Assembly (NCBI GenBank): GCA_041392475.1
Contig: JAWKLZ010000002.1
Span: 1,372,501 to 1,436,500 of the forward strand
Source: Chitinophagales bacterium
GTDB taxonomy: Bacteria; Bacteroidota; Bacteroidia; Chitinophagales; UBA2359
DNA length: 64,000 nucleotides
Reading direction: 5' to 3'
Shown here: positions 45,927 to 54,642 of the stretch, in pieces
How the letters are laid out: the number at the start of each line of letters is the position of its first letter
How positions within the stretch are numbered: the first letter of the stretch is position 1
Position numbers and translations under genes: made by a program
Notes under the pieces: model-generated
What the model saw: only the letters and a program-made list of their open reading frames with translations
Told to the model about the DNA's origin: nothing
Databases searched by the model: none

Positions 45927-46367
45927 TCACTTCCTCAAAACCATTCCCGACAAATGCCCTTTGCAGACTTTTTCACCTGCTTCATTGGTCATCACCACTC
46001 TACACTTCAATTTGCCGAAACGAAAGTACACCTTTTCGGACTGTACCCAAACTTTTTCTTCTGGACGCACCATCTTCAAAAATTCTACTTCTGAACTACT
46101 AAACGCAAAATCAATAAGTTGGAGGTTTTCATGTGCTTTGATTAAGAACATTCCCAAAGTCACCAAACCGATTTGTGCCATCGTTTCGATCAATATAACC
46201 CCTGGCGTAATCGGATTGTTGGGAAGGTGTCCACGATAAAAATACTCATCTTTGCGAAAAGTATAAGTTCCTTTTGCGCCATTTTCGTTGATTTCGGTGA
46301 GTTCATCTACAAATAAAAAAGGTGGCTCATAGGGAAGCAGTTCTTTGATGCGTTGCAGTAAATCCAT
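45927..46367 (-). CDS. 3-hydroxyacyl-ACP dehydratase, FabZ-like hotdog protein
   Basis: 146 residues. Hotdog fold with the FabZ catalytic segment 'YRGHLPNNPITPGVILIETMAQIG' (about 45-68): His in GHLP and Glu in LIETMAQ form the dyad. Opens 'LPYEPPFLFVDELTEI', matching 'LPHRPPFLLVDRV' of FabZ. Removes water from 3-hydroxyacyl-ACP. First gene of FabZ-KAS-ACP on the minus strand; together they could make or modify a specialised acyl chain (inference). Confidence 0.85.
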   Translation of the reverse strand: MDLLQRIKELLPYEPPFLFVDELTEINENGAKGTYTFRKDEYFYRGHLPNNPITPGVILIETMAQIGLVTLGMFLIKAHENLQLIDFAFSSSEVEFLKMVRPEEKVWVQSEKVYFRFGKLKCRVVMTNEAGEKVCKGHLSGMVLRK

Positions 46368-46543
46368 GTAGAATAGAAGGATTAACGCATTTAATTGTTT
46401 ACAAACAACAAGAATATATTTTTACTGTAATAAGGCTGTTTTCATTGAAGGAAGTGAAGAAACGTAGATATTGGAGCAAATTGCAGTTGTAGAGGAACTT
46501 TTTAGCATTATTCTGCTGTTGATTAAATAACAGCAAAAACCTT

Positions 46544-46960
46544 ATGCTTATGAATACCTTCAGCAAATTGCAATTTCGTTGGTACTTGTTCAACAAAAAT
46601 ATTCCCCAATTGGCAACATTCCTTCAATCTCCCTCCTACAAAAACCGTAGATTGGCCGCCCTAAAATTGGGACAATTGAAGGACATAACAGCCATTCCTT
46701 TTTTGAAGCAAAAACTGGATGACCCTGTATTGAAGGTAGCCGAAACTGCTTTGTATGCCATTGAAGTAATTTCTACTTTTAATGATTATCCTATTGACTT
46801 GCAAGAATATAAGTACACATTGAAGCAAAGAAAAAAGGATTTAGCGTATTCCTACCATAGAATGGAAGATTTCAAATTTCAGAAAGAAAGTTGGATTCCC
46901 ACAATTAAGCAATTACTGAAAAAGCCCATTGCTTATGGAAGCTGGTTTCCGAATCAATAA
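46544..46960 (+). CDS. Small HEAT-repeat-like protein
   Basis: 138 residues (ATG 46544, or 46550 two codons later). Two short helical repeats in the middle, 'SPSYKNRRLAALKLGQLKDITAIPFLKQKLDDPVLKVAETALYAIEVI' (about 30-77), look like PBS-lyase-type HEAT repeats; the rest is charged. No signal peptide or catalytic motif. Probably a protein-binding module; function unknown. A TGCTGTT/AACAGCA hairpin precedes the start (46513-46534). Confidence 0.55.
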   Translation: MLMNTFSKLQFRWYLFNKNIPQLATFLQSPSYKNRRLAALKLGQLKDITAIPFLKQKLDDPVLKVAETALYAIEVISTFNDYPIDLQEYKYTLKQRKKDLAYSYHRMEDFKFQKESWIPTIKQLLKKPIAYGSWFPNQ

Positions 46961-47001
46961 CCCAAAAAACGCTATGGATTTTATCACAAAACTGCAAAAG
47001 T

Positions 47002-48165
47002 CTAAACAACGTCCTTCACCACCGCCACCAAATACTGCAAATCTTTCTCCTCGTTATAAATTGAAGGTGAAACCCTTACGGCATCTCCACGAAACGAAAC
47101 ATAGATTTTTTCGTCTACAAAACGTTGCTTCAAAGCATCGATAGATACGTTTTGAGGAAGTCGAACGCCAAATAAATGTGCGCTGCGAAAATCGGTATCT
47201 TCCACCCAACAACCCATATCTTTGAGTGCTTCAATCGGGTTTGCCACAATACTTTTGCAGTAGGCTTGAATATGGGCAGGTTTCCAACAATTCAAGGTTT
47301 TGATGGCTTCTAACAGCATGGGAACCAAGATAAAATTGCTTGCTTCTCCCGTTTGATACCGCCATGCACCTGCTTGATACCTGTCTTCGTAATGGACCAA
47401 ATTGGCGAAATCCTCGCTTTTGTAGCGGTTGAACCAACTTTCTTCAATCGGTTTGCCATTGTCAAACGCTTCTCCAAAATAGGCTACCCCGAGCGAATAA
47501 GGACCTAACAACCATTTGTAACCTCCACAAATCAAGGCATCAGGCTGAATGACTTGCACATCAAAAGGATATGCCCCAACTGATTGTGTTCCGTCAATTA
47601 CCAAAAGTGCACCCACTTCACGGGTTCGCTGTCGAATTTTCACCAAATCAAACCAAGAGCCATCCGCCCAATGTATGTGCGACATCGCCACCAATTTAGT
47701 TTTTGGAGTGATGGCTTCCAACAGATGTTCATTCCAAATTTTGCCCCGATTTTCTTTGGTTTTGGGGGCAGAAACGGTGATGATTTCTGCGCCGTTTTTT
47801 GCAGCCAATTCCTGCCAAACATAGACATTGCTCGGAAACTGTTCGCCAATCAGCACAATGTTTTCACCTTTACCGATTTGAATATTGTTGGCCACAACTG
47901 CCATTCCATAAGAAACCGATGGAATGGTCGCAATTCTCTGTGGTTCAAGATTGTTGATGAGTTGTGAATATTGTTTTCGGATTTCCTCCAAGGGTTTGAA
48001 AAAATCGTCTATGCTAAGGTTGAAGGGTAGTCTTTTGGCTTGAACGCCTTGAATACCTGCCGAGTCAACGCTTCTAAGGGTAGGCGACATATATGCACCA
48101 TTGAGGTAGGTGACATTATCGGGCAGAAAAAAATGTTCTTTTTGACATTGAAGTGCTTTTTTCAT
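47002..48165 (-). CDS. PLP-dependent aminotransferase class V (cysteine desulfurase / kynureninase-like)
   Basis: Start ATG 48165 (MKKALQCQKEHFF); the frame extends eight codons further to another ATG at 48189. 387 residues of fold-type I. 'YLNGAYMSPTLRSV' (about 20-33) is the N-terminal substrate segment, 'SHIHWADGSWFDL' and 'LLVIDGTQSVGAYPFDV' contain the PLP-pairing Asp, and 'LICGGYKWLLGPYSLGVAYFG' holds the Schiff-base Lys. C-terminal 'IYVSFRGDAVRVSPSIYN' is typical of the isopenicillin-epimerase/selenocysteine-lyase-like branch. The catalytic Cys loop of a true IscS/SufS was not seen, so the substrate is uncertain. Confidence 0.82.
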   Translation of the reverse strand: MKKALQCQKEHFFLPDNVTYLNGAYMSPTLRSVDSAGIQGVQAKRLPFNLSIDDFFKPLEEIRKQYSQLINNLEPQRIATIPSVSYGMAVVANNIQIGKGENIVLIGEQFPSNVYVWQELAAKNGAEIITVSAPKTKENRGKIWNEHLLEAITPKTKLVAMSHIHWADGSWFDLVKIRQRTREVGALLVIDGTQSVGAYPFDVQVIQPDALICGGYKWLLGPYSLGVAYFGEAFDNGKPIEESWFNRYKSEDFANLVHYEDRYQAGAWRYQTGEASNFILVPMLLEAIKTLNCWKPAHIQAYCKSIVANPIEALKDMGCWVEDTDFRSAHLFGVRLPQNVSIDALKQRFVDEKIYVSFRGDAVRVSPSIYNEEKDLQYLVAVVKDVV

Positions 48166-48232
48166 TTTTATTCTTATTTTGATTTTCATTTATTCCTTAT
48201 CTGTCAATCGAAAGACAGAGCCTAAATTTCTC

Positions 48233-48240
48233 TATTTTTG
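48233..48240 (+). promoter_or_regulatory. Possible -7 element for the TlpA-like gene
   Basis: TATTTTTG fits TAnnTTTG, 75 bp before ATG 48315; no clear -33 box. Confidence 0.3.
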
Positions 48241-48314
48241 TGGAAACATTCAAAAAAGCAGTTTCGTTTTGCAGACGTAAACTATTTATTTTCTTTCAAC
48301 CCAAATAGATTCAG

Positions 48315-48797
48315 ATGAAAAGGATAAAGTATTCGTGCATAGCTATTTTGTTTTGCACATTGGGTGTATTGAATAGCTGCAATGTCAGCAACATGAAACT
48401 GAGCAAGATTGACTTAGTAGATTTAGAGGGGAAGGAAGTGCATTTGGAGGATTTGAAGGGAAAACCGATTTTCCTCAATTTTTGGGCTACATGGTGTCCG
48501 CCTTGCCGCCAAGAAAAACCAGCGATGGAACGAGCAAGGCAAATTTTGGAGAAAGAGGGTTTTCAATTTGTGATGATTTCACAAGAAGATATTGAGGTTA
48601 TCAAAAAATTTCACCATGCAAAACCTTATGGCTTCAAATACCTAAAAACCATGGACAACATCAAGTTACTGGGCGTTTTTGAAATTCCTCAAACCTATGT
48701 TTACAACAGCGATGGTGAAGTTGTTTTTGAGCATACAGGCATGATGAATTGGGATAGCCCCGAAACTTTGCAGATGTTGCGAGAAGTGGTGAAGTGA
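48315..48797 (+). CDS. TlpA/ResA-like thioredoxin lipoprotein
   Basis: 160 residues. Lipoprotein signal 'MKRIKYSCIAILFCTLGVLNSC' with cysteine at 22. The thioredoxin fold has 'GKPIFLNFWATWCPPCRQEKPAM' with WCPPC active site (about 63-67) and the cis-Pro segment 'FEIPQTYVYNSDGEVV'. An extracytoplasmic thiol-disulfide reductase or oxidase, possibly for cytochrome maturation or repair of disulfides. Stand-alone, converging on pyrH with a shared terminator. Confidence 0.9.
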   Translation: MKRIKYSCIAILFCTLGVLNSCNVSNMKLSKIDLVDLEGKEVHLEDLKGKPIFLNFWATWCPPCRQEKPAMERARQILEKEGFQFVMISQEDIEVIKKFHHAKPYGFKYLKTMDNIKLLGVFEIPQTYVYNSDGEVVFEHTGMMNWDSPETLQMLREVVK

Positions 48798-48820
48798 AAA
48801 CTCAAGACAAACTCAAAAAA

Positions 48821-48858
48821 CAAATGCAAATTCAAAAGATTATTTGAATTTGCATTTG
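48821..48858. terminator. Bidirectional terminator between TlpA-like and pyrH genes
   Basis: Perfect 16-bp stem CAAATGCAAATTCAAA / TTTGAATTTGCATTTG with a 6-nt loop between convergent genes. Confidence 0.75.
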
Positions 48859-48881
48859 AAACTTGGATTTATATTTTCCTC

Positions 48882-49631
48882 TTATCTTTCCACCAAAGTA
48901 CCAATTGCTTCTCCTTGCACAATGCGTCGAAGATTGCCTATTTGATTGACATCAAATACAATGATTGGAATGTTGTTTTCTTCACAAAGCGTGAAGGCAG
49001 TCGTGTCCATCACTGCCAGTTTTCGACTCAATACTTCTTCAAAAGAAATGGTGTCAAATTTTTGGGCATCCTTGTCTTTTTCGGGGTCGGCTGTATAAAC
49101 GCCATCGACTCGTGTTCCCTTCAAGATTACATCTGCTTCAATCTCAACGGCTCTAAGTGCCGCTGCAGTATCGGTTGTAAAATAGGGATTGCCTGTTCCT
49201 GCTGCCAAAATCACCACTCGCCCATTTTCCAAGTGTCGAATGGCTCGGCGGCGAATGTAGGGTTCACAGACTTTGTTCATTTCGATAGAAGACATTAGAC
49301 GTGTTTGCAGCCCTACTTTTTCGAGGGTGTTTTGAAGTGCAATGCCGTTCATCACCGTTGCCAACATGCCCATATAATCACCTGATGCACGGTCAATTCC
49401 CATATCTTTTGCTTGCATTCCCCTAAAAATATTGCCGCCTCCAATCACAATCGCTACTTGAACCTTTTCTTCCTGTACGATTTCTTTGACCTGCTCAATG
49501 TATTCCATGATTTGATCGGGGTCAATGCCGAATTCTCCCTTACCGATAAGGGCTTCCCCACTGAGTTTCAATAAAATTCGCTTGTATTTTGGCGTTTTTG
49601 CTTGACCATTGCCATTGGAGTTGATAGACAT
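48882..49631 (-). CDS. pyrH: UMP kinase
   Basis: 249 residues. Amino-acid-kinase fold enzyme phosphorylating UMP to UDP in pyrimidine synthesis. 'YKRILLKLSGEALIG' (about 17-31), 'VAIVIGGGNIFRG' (about 58-70), 'MGMLATVMNGIALQ' and 'ILAAGTGNPYFTTDTAAALRA' (about 139-160) are the UMP and ATP-binding segments; it ends 'RIVQGEAIGTLVE'. Often beside frr in Bacteroidota, but frr is not seen here. Confidence 0.96.
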   Translation of the reverse strand: MSINSNGNGQAKTPKYKRILLKLSGEALIGKGEFGIDPDQIMEYIEQVKEIVQEEKVQVAIVIGGGNIFRGMQAKDMGIDRASGDYMGMLATVMNGIALQNTLEKVGLQTRLMSSIEMNKVCEPYIRRRAIRHLENGRVVILAAGTGNPYFTTDTAAALRAVEIEADVILKGTRVDGVYTADPEKDKDAQKFDTISFEEVLSRKLAVMDTTAFTLCEENNIPIIVFDVNQIGNLRRIVQGEAIGTLVER

Positions 49632-49782
49632 GAGAACGTTTTTAATTTTGAAGAAATGAAAACTTCGGTAAGTGAAAACTCAAAAACTGACTGATTTAAA
49701 ATTAGTTAGCAGTCAAGTAGCTTGAAATTATTTTGAAAGTTTCGTTATGTACCGACTTTAGGCTGCAAAAATAGCAAATACA

Positions 49783-50511
49783 CTACACATAACTTCGCAT
49801 TTTCATGATCGCAACCAACATCTTGAGGCTATCGCTTACCAAATTCACCTTCGACAAGCCTCTTTCCTCCCATTTTACAGGCAAAGATTCCACTACATTT
49901 CTACCTTTGAGGAGGCGAAACAAAACCTCGACATCATGTGCATAGCCCAATTCAACCAAAGGCTCAAAAGCGGTTTTGGCAATGGAAGTAGGGTACAATT
50001 TGAAGCCACACTGAGTATCGCCTTCCGTAATGCCTGTAAACCAATACACAATGGTAGAAAAAACCCGCCCTATGATTCGCCGATACCAAAGAGCTTTCAC
50101 CAATTCTTGTTCTCGCCCCAATTCTCGTGAGCCAATGTAGGTCGTTTTCTGTTCCTTCAAATCTACCATTCCTTTTGCCACCCAATTGTCCAACTGTTCG
50201 GGTAAGGTCGCAAAATCTGCATCCGAACTCAATACCCATTGACTTGTTGAAGCCAAAACACCCGCTCGAATCGCATTGCCTTTACCTTTGTTTGGTTGTA
50301 TATGAATCACCTTGAAGTGAACCTGTGGAAACTGTGCAGAAAATTCTTCTTCAATGACCTCCAACATTGCCTGTGTTTGGTCTTTGCTTCCATCATTCAC
50401 CATCGTCACTGCATCAAAGAACTGATTGTGGGTCAGATATTTTTGAAGCGTACTCTTGAAAAAAGGAATTCGCTGTTCTTCGTTGTAAAAAGGAATAATT
50501 AAATCAACCAC
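49783..50511 (-). CDS. Glycosyltransferase family 2 (dolichyl-phosphate glucosyltransferase-like)
   Basis: 242 residues, GT-A fold. N-terminal 'DLIIPFYNEEQRI' (3-15), 'AVTMVNDGSKDQT' (nucleotide binding), 'HIQPNKGKGNAIRAGV' and the metal motif 'SSDADFATLP' (about 95-104); 'GDTQCGFKLYPTSIA' is the acceptor-side segment. No membrane helices, which fits the ALG5/polyprenyl-phosphate glycosyltransferase branch acting at the inner membrane face. Sugar and acceptor are unknown. A methyltransferase gene lies upstream on the same strand, separated by an inverted-repeat element. Confidence 0.85.
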   Translation of the reverse strand: MVDLIIPFYNEEQRIPFFKSTLQKYLTHNQFFDAVTMVNDGSKDQTQAMLEVIEEEFSAQFPQVHFKVIHIQPNKGKGNAIRAGVLASTSQWVLSSDADFATLPEQLDNWVAKGMVDLKEQKTTYIGSRELGREQELVKALWYRRIIGRVFSTIVYWFTGITEGDTQCGFKLYPTSIAKTAFEPLVELGYAHDVEVLFRLLKGRNVVESLPVKWEERGLSKVNLVSDSLKMLVAIMKMRSYV

Positions 50512-50619
50512 GCTTAAATGAAAATTAAATCACAGATATTTTTTTGAACAATACAGATTTTAGACATTGTTATTACACTGTAAAAGAAATTATTTAATAT
50601 TTCAGCAACATCGCTGCGA

Positions 50620-50745
50620 CTCTATTTGTAGAAACAATGGTAAATAGATTTCATAAGGGGCGTAGCCTCGACACCATCCATAGAGAATCAGCACCGAAGT
50701 TACGCTCCTAATCGCTTCAATTCCATCTATTTTTCTACAAATGGG
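50620..50745. repeat. Intergenic inverted-repeat element (about 125 bp)
   Basis: Outer ends CTATTTGTAGAAA (50622-50634) and TTTCTACAAATGG (50732-50744) are inverted copies. Inside, AATAGAT and a GGGGCGTA/TACGCTCC pair continue an imperfect stem. This lies within the 283-bp gap between the glycosyltransferase and methyltransferase genes; no coding frame fits. It looks like a dispersed REP/MITE-like intergenic element. Confidence 0.6.
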
Positions 50746-50794
50746 GTCTGGGCTAAAGCCATTTTGAATTCTAAATAACTTTGGTTACAGTGTA

Positions 50795-51613
50795 TTATTT
50801 TGTATCACCTTTTTTCTGCAATACAAACCCCTTTCCCACACTCGCTTTTGACCAACCAAACAACAACTTATCCACAGCAATCAAAGCATCGGTCAAAAAA
50901 AGCAATGGAGGATTTTTGGTAGAAGGGCGCAATTTTAGGCTTTTATCTGCTTCTTTCACAGAAGCATTTTGAGTGTTTGCCTTCAGCAGTTTTTGCAAGA
51001 ATCCAGGCCAATACAATTCGGGCAAAGCCGCAAAGTATTGGGTTAAATAACGTTCGGCTTCAATATTCAGTTGGTTTTCAGCCGACCATTGTTTGAATTT
51101 TTTGGAGTCAATCAGTTTGAAATGCCCATAGGCATACGCTCCAATCGGAATTTTCTGCCGAAATAGGTTCAACAAACGATTGACGGGATCGTAGGTAAAC
51201 GGAAAATCTATGGAAGGAAAAGAAACAACTGCTTTGGCGTTTGGCTGCAAAACCCGACCAATTTCCTGCATCATTTTTGCCGAATCAGGAACATGTTCAA
51301 TCACATCTATTGAAATCACCAAGTCAAAAGCCACATCTTCAAAACTCAAATTTTGGGCATCTTCTATCCGATAGGTCAAGTTATCCACATTCGCATTGAG
51401 TTGTTGTGCATAAACAATGTCCGCCTCATTGATGTCGCAAGCAGTCACTTTTTCGCCATATTCTGCAATCATTTGATCATAGTCACCTTCTCCCGTTCCG
51501 AGATGCAAAATGTGTTGAAAACGGTTTTGCCCATTTGCGGTCAGCGCATCCAACGTGTTTTTGAGAAACAAATAGCGGGTTCGGTAAGTCGGAAAAAGTA
51601 GTTTGTAGTTCAT
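50795..51613 (-). CDS. Class I SAM-dependent methyltransferase
   Basis: Start ATG 51613 (MNYKLLFPTYRTRYLF); the frame extends further but without family similarity. 272 residues. SAM-binding motif I 'ILHLGTGEGDYDQMI' (about 35-49), acidic motif 'VTACDINEADI', motif II 'FDLVISIDVIEHVPD' and the next segment 'IGRVLQPNAKAVVSFPSID' are those of the Methyltransf_11/25 group. The C-terminal region with 'ALPELYWPGFLQKLLK' is probably the substrate domain. Product unknown; association with the glycosyltransferase downstream hints at glycolipid or polysaccharide modification. Confidence 0.82.
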   Translation of the reverse strand: MNYKLLFPTYRTRYLFLKNTLDALTANGQNRFQHILHLGTGEGDYDQMIAEYGEKVTACDINEADIVYAQQLNANVDNLTYRIEDAQNLSFEDVAFDLVISIDVIEHVPDSAKMMQEIGRVLQPNAKAVVSFPSIDFPFTYDPVNRLLNLFRQKIPIGAYAYGHFKLIDSKKFKQWSAENQLNIEAERYLTQYFAALPELYWPGFLQKLLKANTQNASVKEADKSLKLRPSTKNPPLLFLTDALIAVDKLLFGWSKASVGKGFVLQKKGDTK

Positions 51614-52027
51614 ATTGTACTCTTGACTGTCATCGAATTTGAGGGCAAATATCACTCATTTTCGCTTTTAAAAATGTAAAATCCATGCAAAAAGCCTTTG
51701 AAGTACTCTACTGGATCTTGAGCGTATGCTTGACAAAGCTAATTATCCTTTTGTAAAATATGGAATCTAAATGGATAAAAACCATCCCTTATCGCAGGCA
51801 TTAAGAGTACCAATTATCGAAATATACGGTAAAAAAATAGCTGTCAGCATATAATGAAGATATTTAATGAACATTTATTCATTTACCCCTTACATTAGGT
51901 TTCGTTTGAAGGTGTTAGGAGAGTACATCATCGGATAAAACACAAATGCTGCCCTCGCAAGAAGCGGGACAGCATTATTTTAACCAAAAAAGATACTTTA
52001 TAAAATCTGCAATTCTTTGTATTTCAA
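51614..52027. other. Intergenic region with the peroxiredoxin terminator
   Basis: About 410 bp without a gene. It contains the hairpin at 51945-51976 and the start-side region of the methyltransferase; nothing else recognised. Confidence 0.5.
51945..51976 (-). terminator. Terminator of the peroxiredoxin gene
   Basis: GC-rich hairpin AATGCTGCCCTCGC / GCGGGACAGCATT (one bulge) about 50 bp past the stop, then TTTGTGTTTT on the minus strand. Confidence 0.75.
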
Positions 52028-52690
52028 CTAATTTAGATTCAAACTCTTCTTACACAGGTAGAAATCCACTTTTTCACAAGAGGTATCTGCCAAGCGACTG
52101 TCCATTTCCTCTAGTGTTTTTGGCGGAGGAACAATCACTTTTTCACCTCGTTTCCAGTCCAGAGGCATTGCCACTTTGTATTTGTCCGAAGTTTGGAGGG
52201 CATCCAAAACTCGCAAGATTTCGTCCATATTTCTACCCACATTCAAGGGATAGTACATAATCAAGCGAATTTTTTTGGAAGGGTCAATGAAAAAAACTGC
52301 ACGAACCGCAGCCGTCTCACTTTCATTGGGCTGCAACATTCCATAAAGCTTTGACACCTTCATGTCAATATCCGCAATAATGGGAAAGTTAAAATAAACT
52401 CCTGTATTGTTTCTTACATTGTTAACCCAACCCAAATGAGCATGCACACTGTCAATGCTCAGACCCATCAGCTCCGTATTGAGTGCATCAAACTCGGGCT
52501 TGCGAATCGCAAAACCACTCATTTCTGTCGTACAAACGGGCGTGAAATCGGCTGGATGTGAGAACAATACGACCCATTTATCCTTTGCATAGTCCGAAAA
52601 CTTGATTTTTCCTTTGGTCGTAACCGCCTCAAAATCGGGAGCTTGGTCGCCAATTCTTGGCATGGTGTTTATGATTTCTTGTGTTTCCAT
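52028..52690 (-). CDS. 1-Cys peroxiredoxin (Prx6-type)
   Basis: 220 residues, longer than AhpC-type enzymes. 'MPRIGDQAPDFEAVTTKGKI' opens the fold and the peroxidatic Cys is in 'HPADFTPVCTTEMSGFA' (about 46-62). The Prx6 C-terminal dimer part 'IRLIMYYPLNVGRNMDEILR' and 'VAMPLDWKRGEKVIVPP' follow. The remaining cysteines (near 'ADTSCEKVDFYLC' at the C-terminus) are unusual extras. Reduces hydrogen or lipid peroxides. It ends the minus-strand sulfur/redox block, downstream of the rhodanese gene. Confidence 0.92.
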   Translation of the reverse strand: METQEIINTMPRIGDQAPDFEAVTTKGKIKFSDYAKDKWVVLFSHPADFTPVCTTEMSGFAIRKPEFDALNTELMGLSIDSVHAHLGWVNNVRNNTGVYFNFPIIADIDMKVSKLYGMLQPNESETAAVRAVFFIDPSKKIRLIMYYPLNVGRNMDEILRVLDALQTSDKYKVAMPLDWKRGEKVIVPPPKTLEEMDSRLADTSCEKVDFYLCKKSLNLN

Positions 52691-52744
52691 ATTGTTGATA
52701 TTATTTTGTTGCTATTGAATAATTGAAGTGTATTTGGAGTTTGA

Positions 52745-53101
52745 TTAATATCCTCCCTTCAAATCGTAAATTTCTTCAAAACCTTTTGCGGCCAAAAGCC
52801 CTGCGGCCTTTCCACTGCGGTTGCCGCTTTTGCAATAGAGGTAAATGGGTTTTGACTTATCAAAACGCTCCATTTGTGTCACAAAATTGCTGTCAAAAAA
52901 GCTGATATTAATCGCATTATCAAAATGCCCTTGCTGAAACTCCATTGCAGTTCGCACATCTACTACTTGCACGTTTTCATTTGCTGCAATTGCTGCTCTA
53001 AATGTTTTTGCATCCAAAAGTTGGATTGCATCAGAAGTAGTTGTATTGTTGGAAAAAAAGCTGAATAAGCCCATGAGAAGAATAATTTTTATTGAATTCA
53101 T
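52745..53101 (-). CDS. Secreted single-domain rhodanese
   Basis: 118 residues with an N-terminal hydrophobic stretch (MNSIKIILLMGLFSFFSN), so probably exported. Rhodanese domain: 'VQVVDVRTAMEFQQGHFDNAINI' (about 44-66) and the catalytic loop 'YCKSGNRSGKA' (Cys about 89, CxxGxR). Ends 'GFEEIYDLKGGY'. Transfers or carries sulfane sulfur as a cysteine persulfide. It follows the MBL/rhodanese fusion gene after a terminator-like palindrome and precedes the peroxiredoxin gene by 54 bp. Confidence 0.9.
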   Translation of the reverse strand: MNSIKIILLMGLFSFFSNNTTTSDAIQLLDAKTFRAAIAANENVQVVDVRTAMEFQQGHFDNAINISFFDSNFVTQMERFDKSKPIYLYCKSGNRSGKAAGLLAAKGFEEIYDLKGGY

Positions 53102-53121
53102 TTTTTACAAATGATTTTAAA

Positions 53122-53154
53122 AGACTTCGGAAGTTTTGAAAACTTCCGAAGTCT
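53122..53154 (-). terminator. Terminator-like palindrome between MBL-rhodanese and rhodanese genes
   Basis: Perfect 16-bp arms AGACTTCGGAAGTTTT / AAAACTTCCGAAGTCT followed by TTTT on the minus strand; the same ACTTCGGAAGT core occurs near 41552 and 54643. Confidence 0.7.
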
Positions 53155-53166
53155 GATTTTCATAGG

Positions 53167-54579
53167 TTACAAAGTCGAAGGACAAACATAATCGGTCACA
53201 GGAATACCCGCCTCTTTTGCAGCCCTAAAACCACCTTTCACATCCACTAAATTGTGGTAGCCTCTCGACTTCAATATCGAAGCAGCAATCATCGAACGGT
53301 AACCTCCCAAACAATGCACATAAAAAGGAGCTTCTTTGGGTAGTTCTGCCAGATGATGGTTCAACTCTGCCAAAGGCACATTCTCCGCACCTTCAACGTG
53401 TTCGGACAAGTATTCCGACTTTTTACGTACATCCACTACCGATACTTTCTCATCGTTTGCCACAATTGCAGCCAACTCTTCGGCAGTCACTCCTTCAATA
53501 GTATCTACCTCTTTTCCAGCCTTTTTCCATGCTTCAAACCCACCTTCTAAATATCCCAGTACTTGGTCAAAACCCACTCTCGCCAAACGTGTCACCGCTT
53601 CCTCCAATCGGTCTTTGTTTACGACCAACAAAATCGGCTGTTTTACATCCTTAATCAAATCACCAACCCATGGCGCAAAACTACCATCCAAGCCAATAAA
53701 AATAGAACGGGGTAAATGCCCTGCTGCAAATTCGTCTTCTTTTCTCACATCCAACACCACTGCATCTGTCTCATTTGCAGCTACTTCAAAAGCATCTGGC
53801 GACAAAGCCGTTTCGCCTTTTGCCAACACTTCGTCAATGCTCGCATATCCTTCCTTGTTCATCATCACATTCATCGGGAAATAAGCAGGAGGAGGCAACA
53901 AACCGTCCGTTACTTCTTTGATAAACTCATCTTTGGTCATATCCGCACGCAAAGCATAGTTCATTTTCTTTTGATTGCCAAGCGTATCGACCGTTTCTTT
54001 CATCATGTTTTTGCCACAAGCCGAACCTGCACCGTGAGCAGGATAGACGATTACCTCATCTGCCAAAGGCATAATTTTGGTGCGGAGGCTGTCGAATAAC
54101 AAACCCGCTAAATCTTCTTGCGTCATGCTTGCAGCTTTTTGCGCCAAATCAGGACGACCTACATCACCCAAAAACAAAGTATCACCAGAGAAAATCGCAT
54201 GGTTTTTCCCGTTTTCATCCTTCAATAAATAAGTCGTGCTTTCCATTGTGTGACCTGGCGTATGCAAAGCCACAATTGTAATATCTCCCAACTGAAAAGC
54301 TTGTCCATCTTCTGCAATAGTTGCTTCAAATTTTGTCTGAGCCGTAGGGCCATACACGATGGTAGCACCTGTTTTTTCGGCGAGGGTCAAGTGTCCACTC
54401 ACAAAATCGGCGTGGAAGTGGGTTTCAAAAATGTATTTGATTTTTGCGCCTTCTTTTTCAGCTCGTTCGATATAAGGCTGTACTTCTCTAAGTGGGTCAA
54501 TAATGGCTACTTCTCCTTTGCTCTCGATGTAGTAAGCTCCTTGTGCCAAACATCCTGTATAAATTTGCTCTATTTGCAT
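53167..54579 (-). CDS. MBL-fold persulfide dioxygenase fused to two rhodanese domains
   Basis: 470 residues. N-terminal ETHE1-like metallo-beta-lactamase domain (about 1-240): 'ETHFHADFVSGH' (His ligands), 'HTPGHTMES', 'SGDTLFLGDVGRPDLA' and 'YPAHGAGSACGK'. First rhodanese (about 255-360, 'VVLDVRKEDEFAAGHLPRS') lacks a catalytic Cys ('VVNKDRLEE'); the second (about 370-470) has 'YVHCLGGYRSM' with Cys. ETHE1-type enzymes oxidise glutathione persulfide to sulfite; fused rhodaneses deliver or receive the sulfane sulfur. It has its own promoter with a GTAAC-N4-GTTAC box. Role inferred: detoxification and oxidation of sulfide-derived persulfides. Confidence 0.92.
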   Translation of the reverse strand: MQIEQIYTGCLAQGAYYIESKGEVAIIDPLREVQPYIERAEKEGAKIKYIFETHFHADFVSGHLTLAEKTGATIVYGPTAQTKFEATIAEDGQAFQLGDITIVALHTPGHTMESTTYLLKDENGKNHAIFSGDTLFLGDVGRPDLAQKAASMTQEDLAGLLFDSLRTKIMPLADEVIVYPAHGAGSACGKNMMKETVDTLGNQKKMNYALRADMTKDEFIKEVTDGLLPPPAYFPMNVMMNKEGYASIDEVLAKGETALSPDAFEVAANETDAVVLDVRKEDEFAAGHLPRSIFIGLDGSFAPWVGDLIKDVKQPILLVVNKDRLEEAVTRLARVGFDQVLGYLEGGFEAWKKAGKEVDTIEGVTAEELAAIVANDEKVSVVDVRKKSEYLSEHVEGAENVPLAELNHHLAELPKEAPFYVHCLGGYRSMIAASILKSRGYHNLVDVKGGFRAAKEAGIPVTDYVCPSTL

Positions 54580-54642
54580 TTTTGAAATTATTTTATCGGT
54601 TATTGTTTGTTTTATTCTTTTTTATAATCTGTCAAAAAAGGC

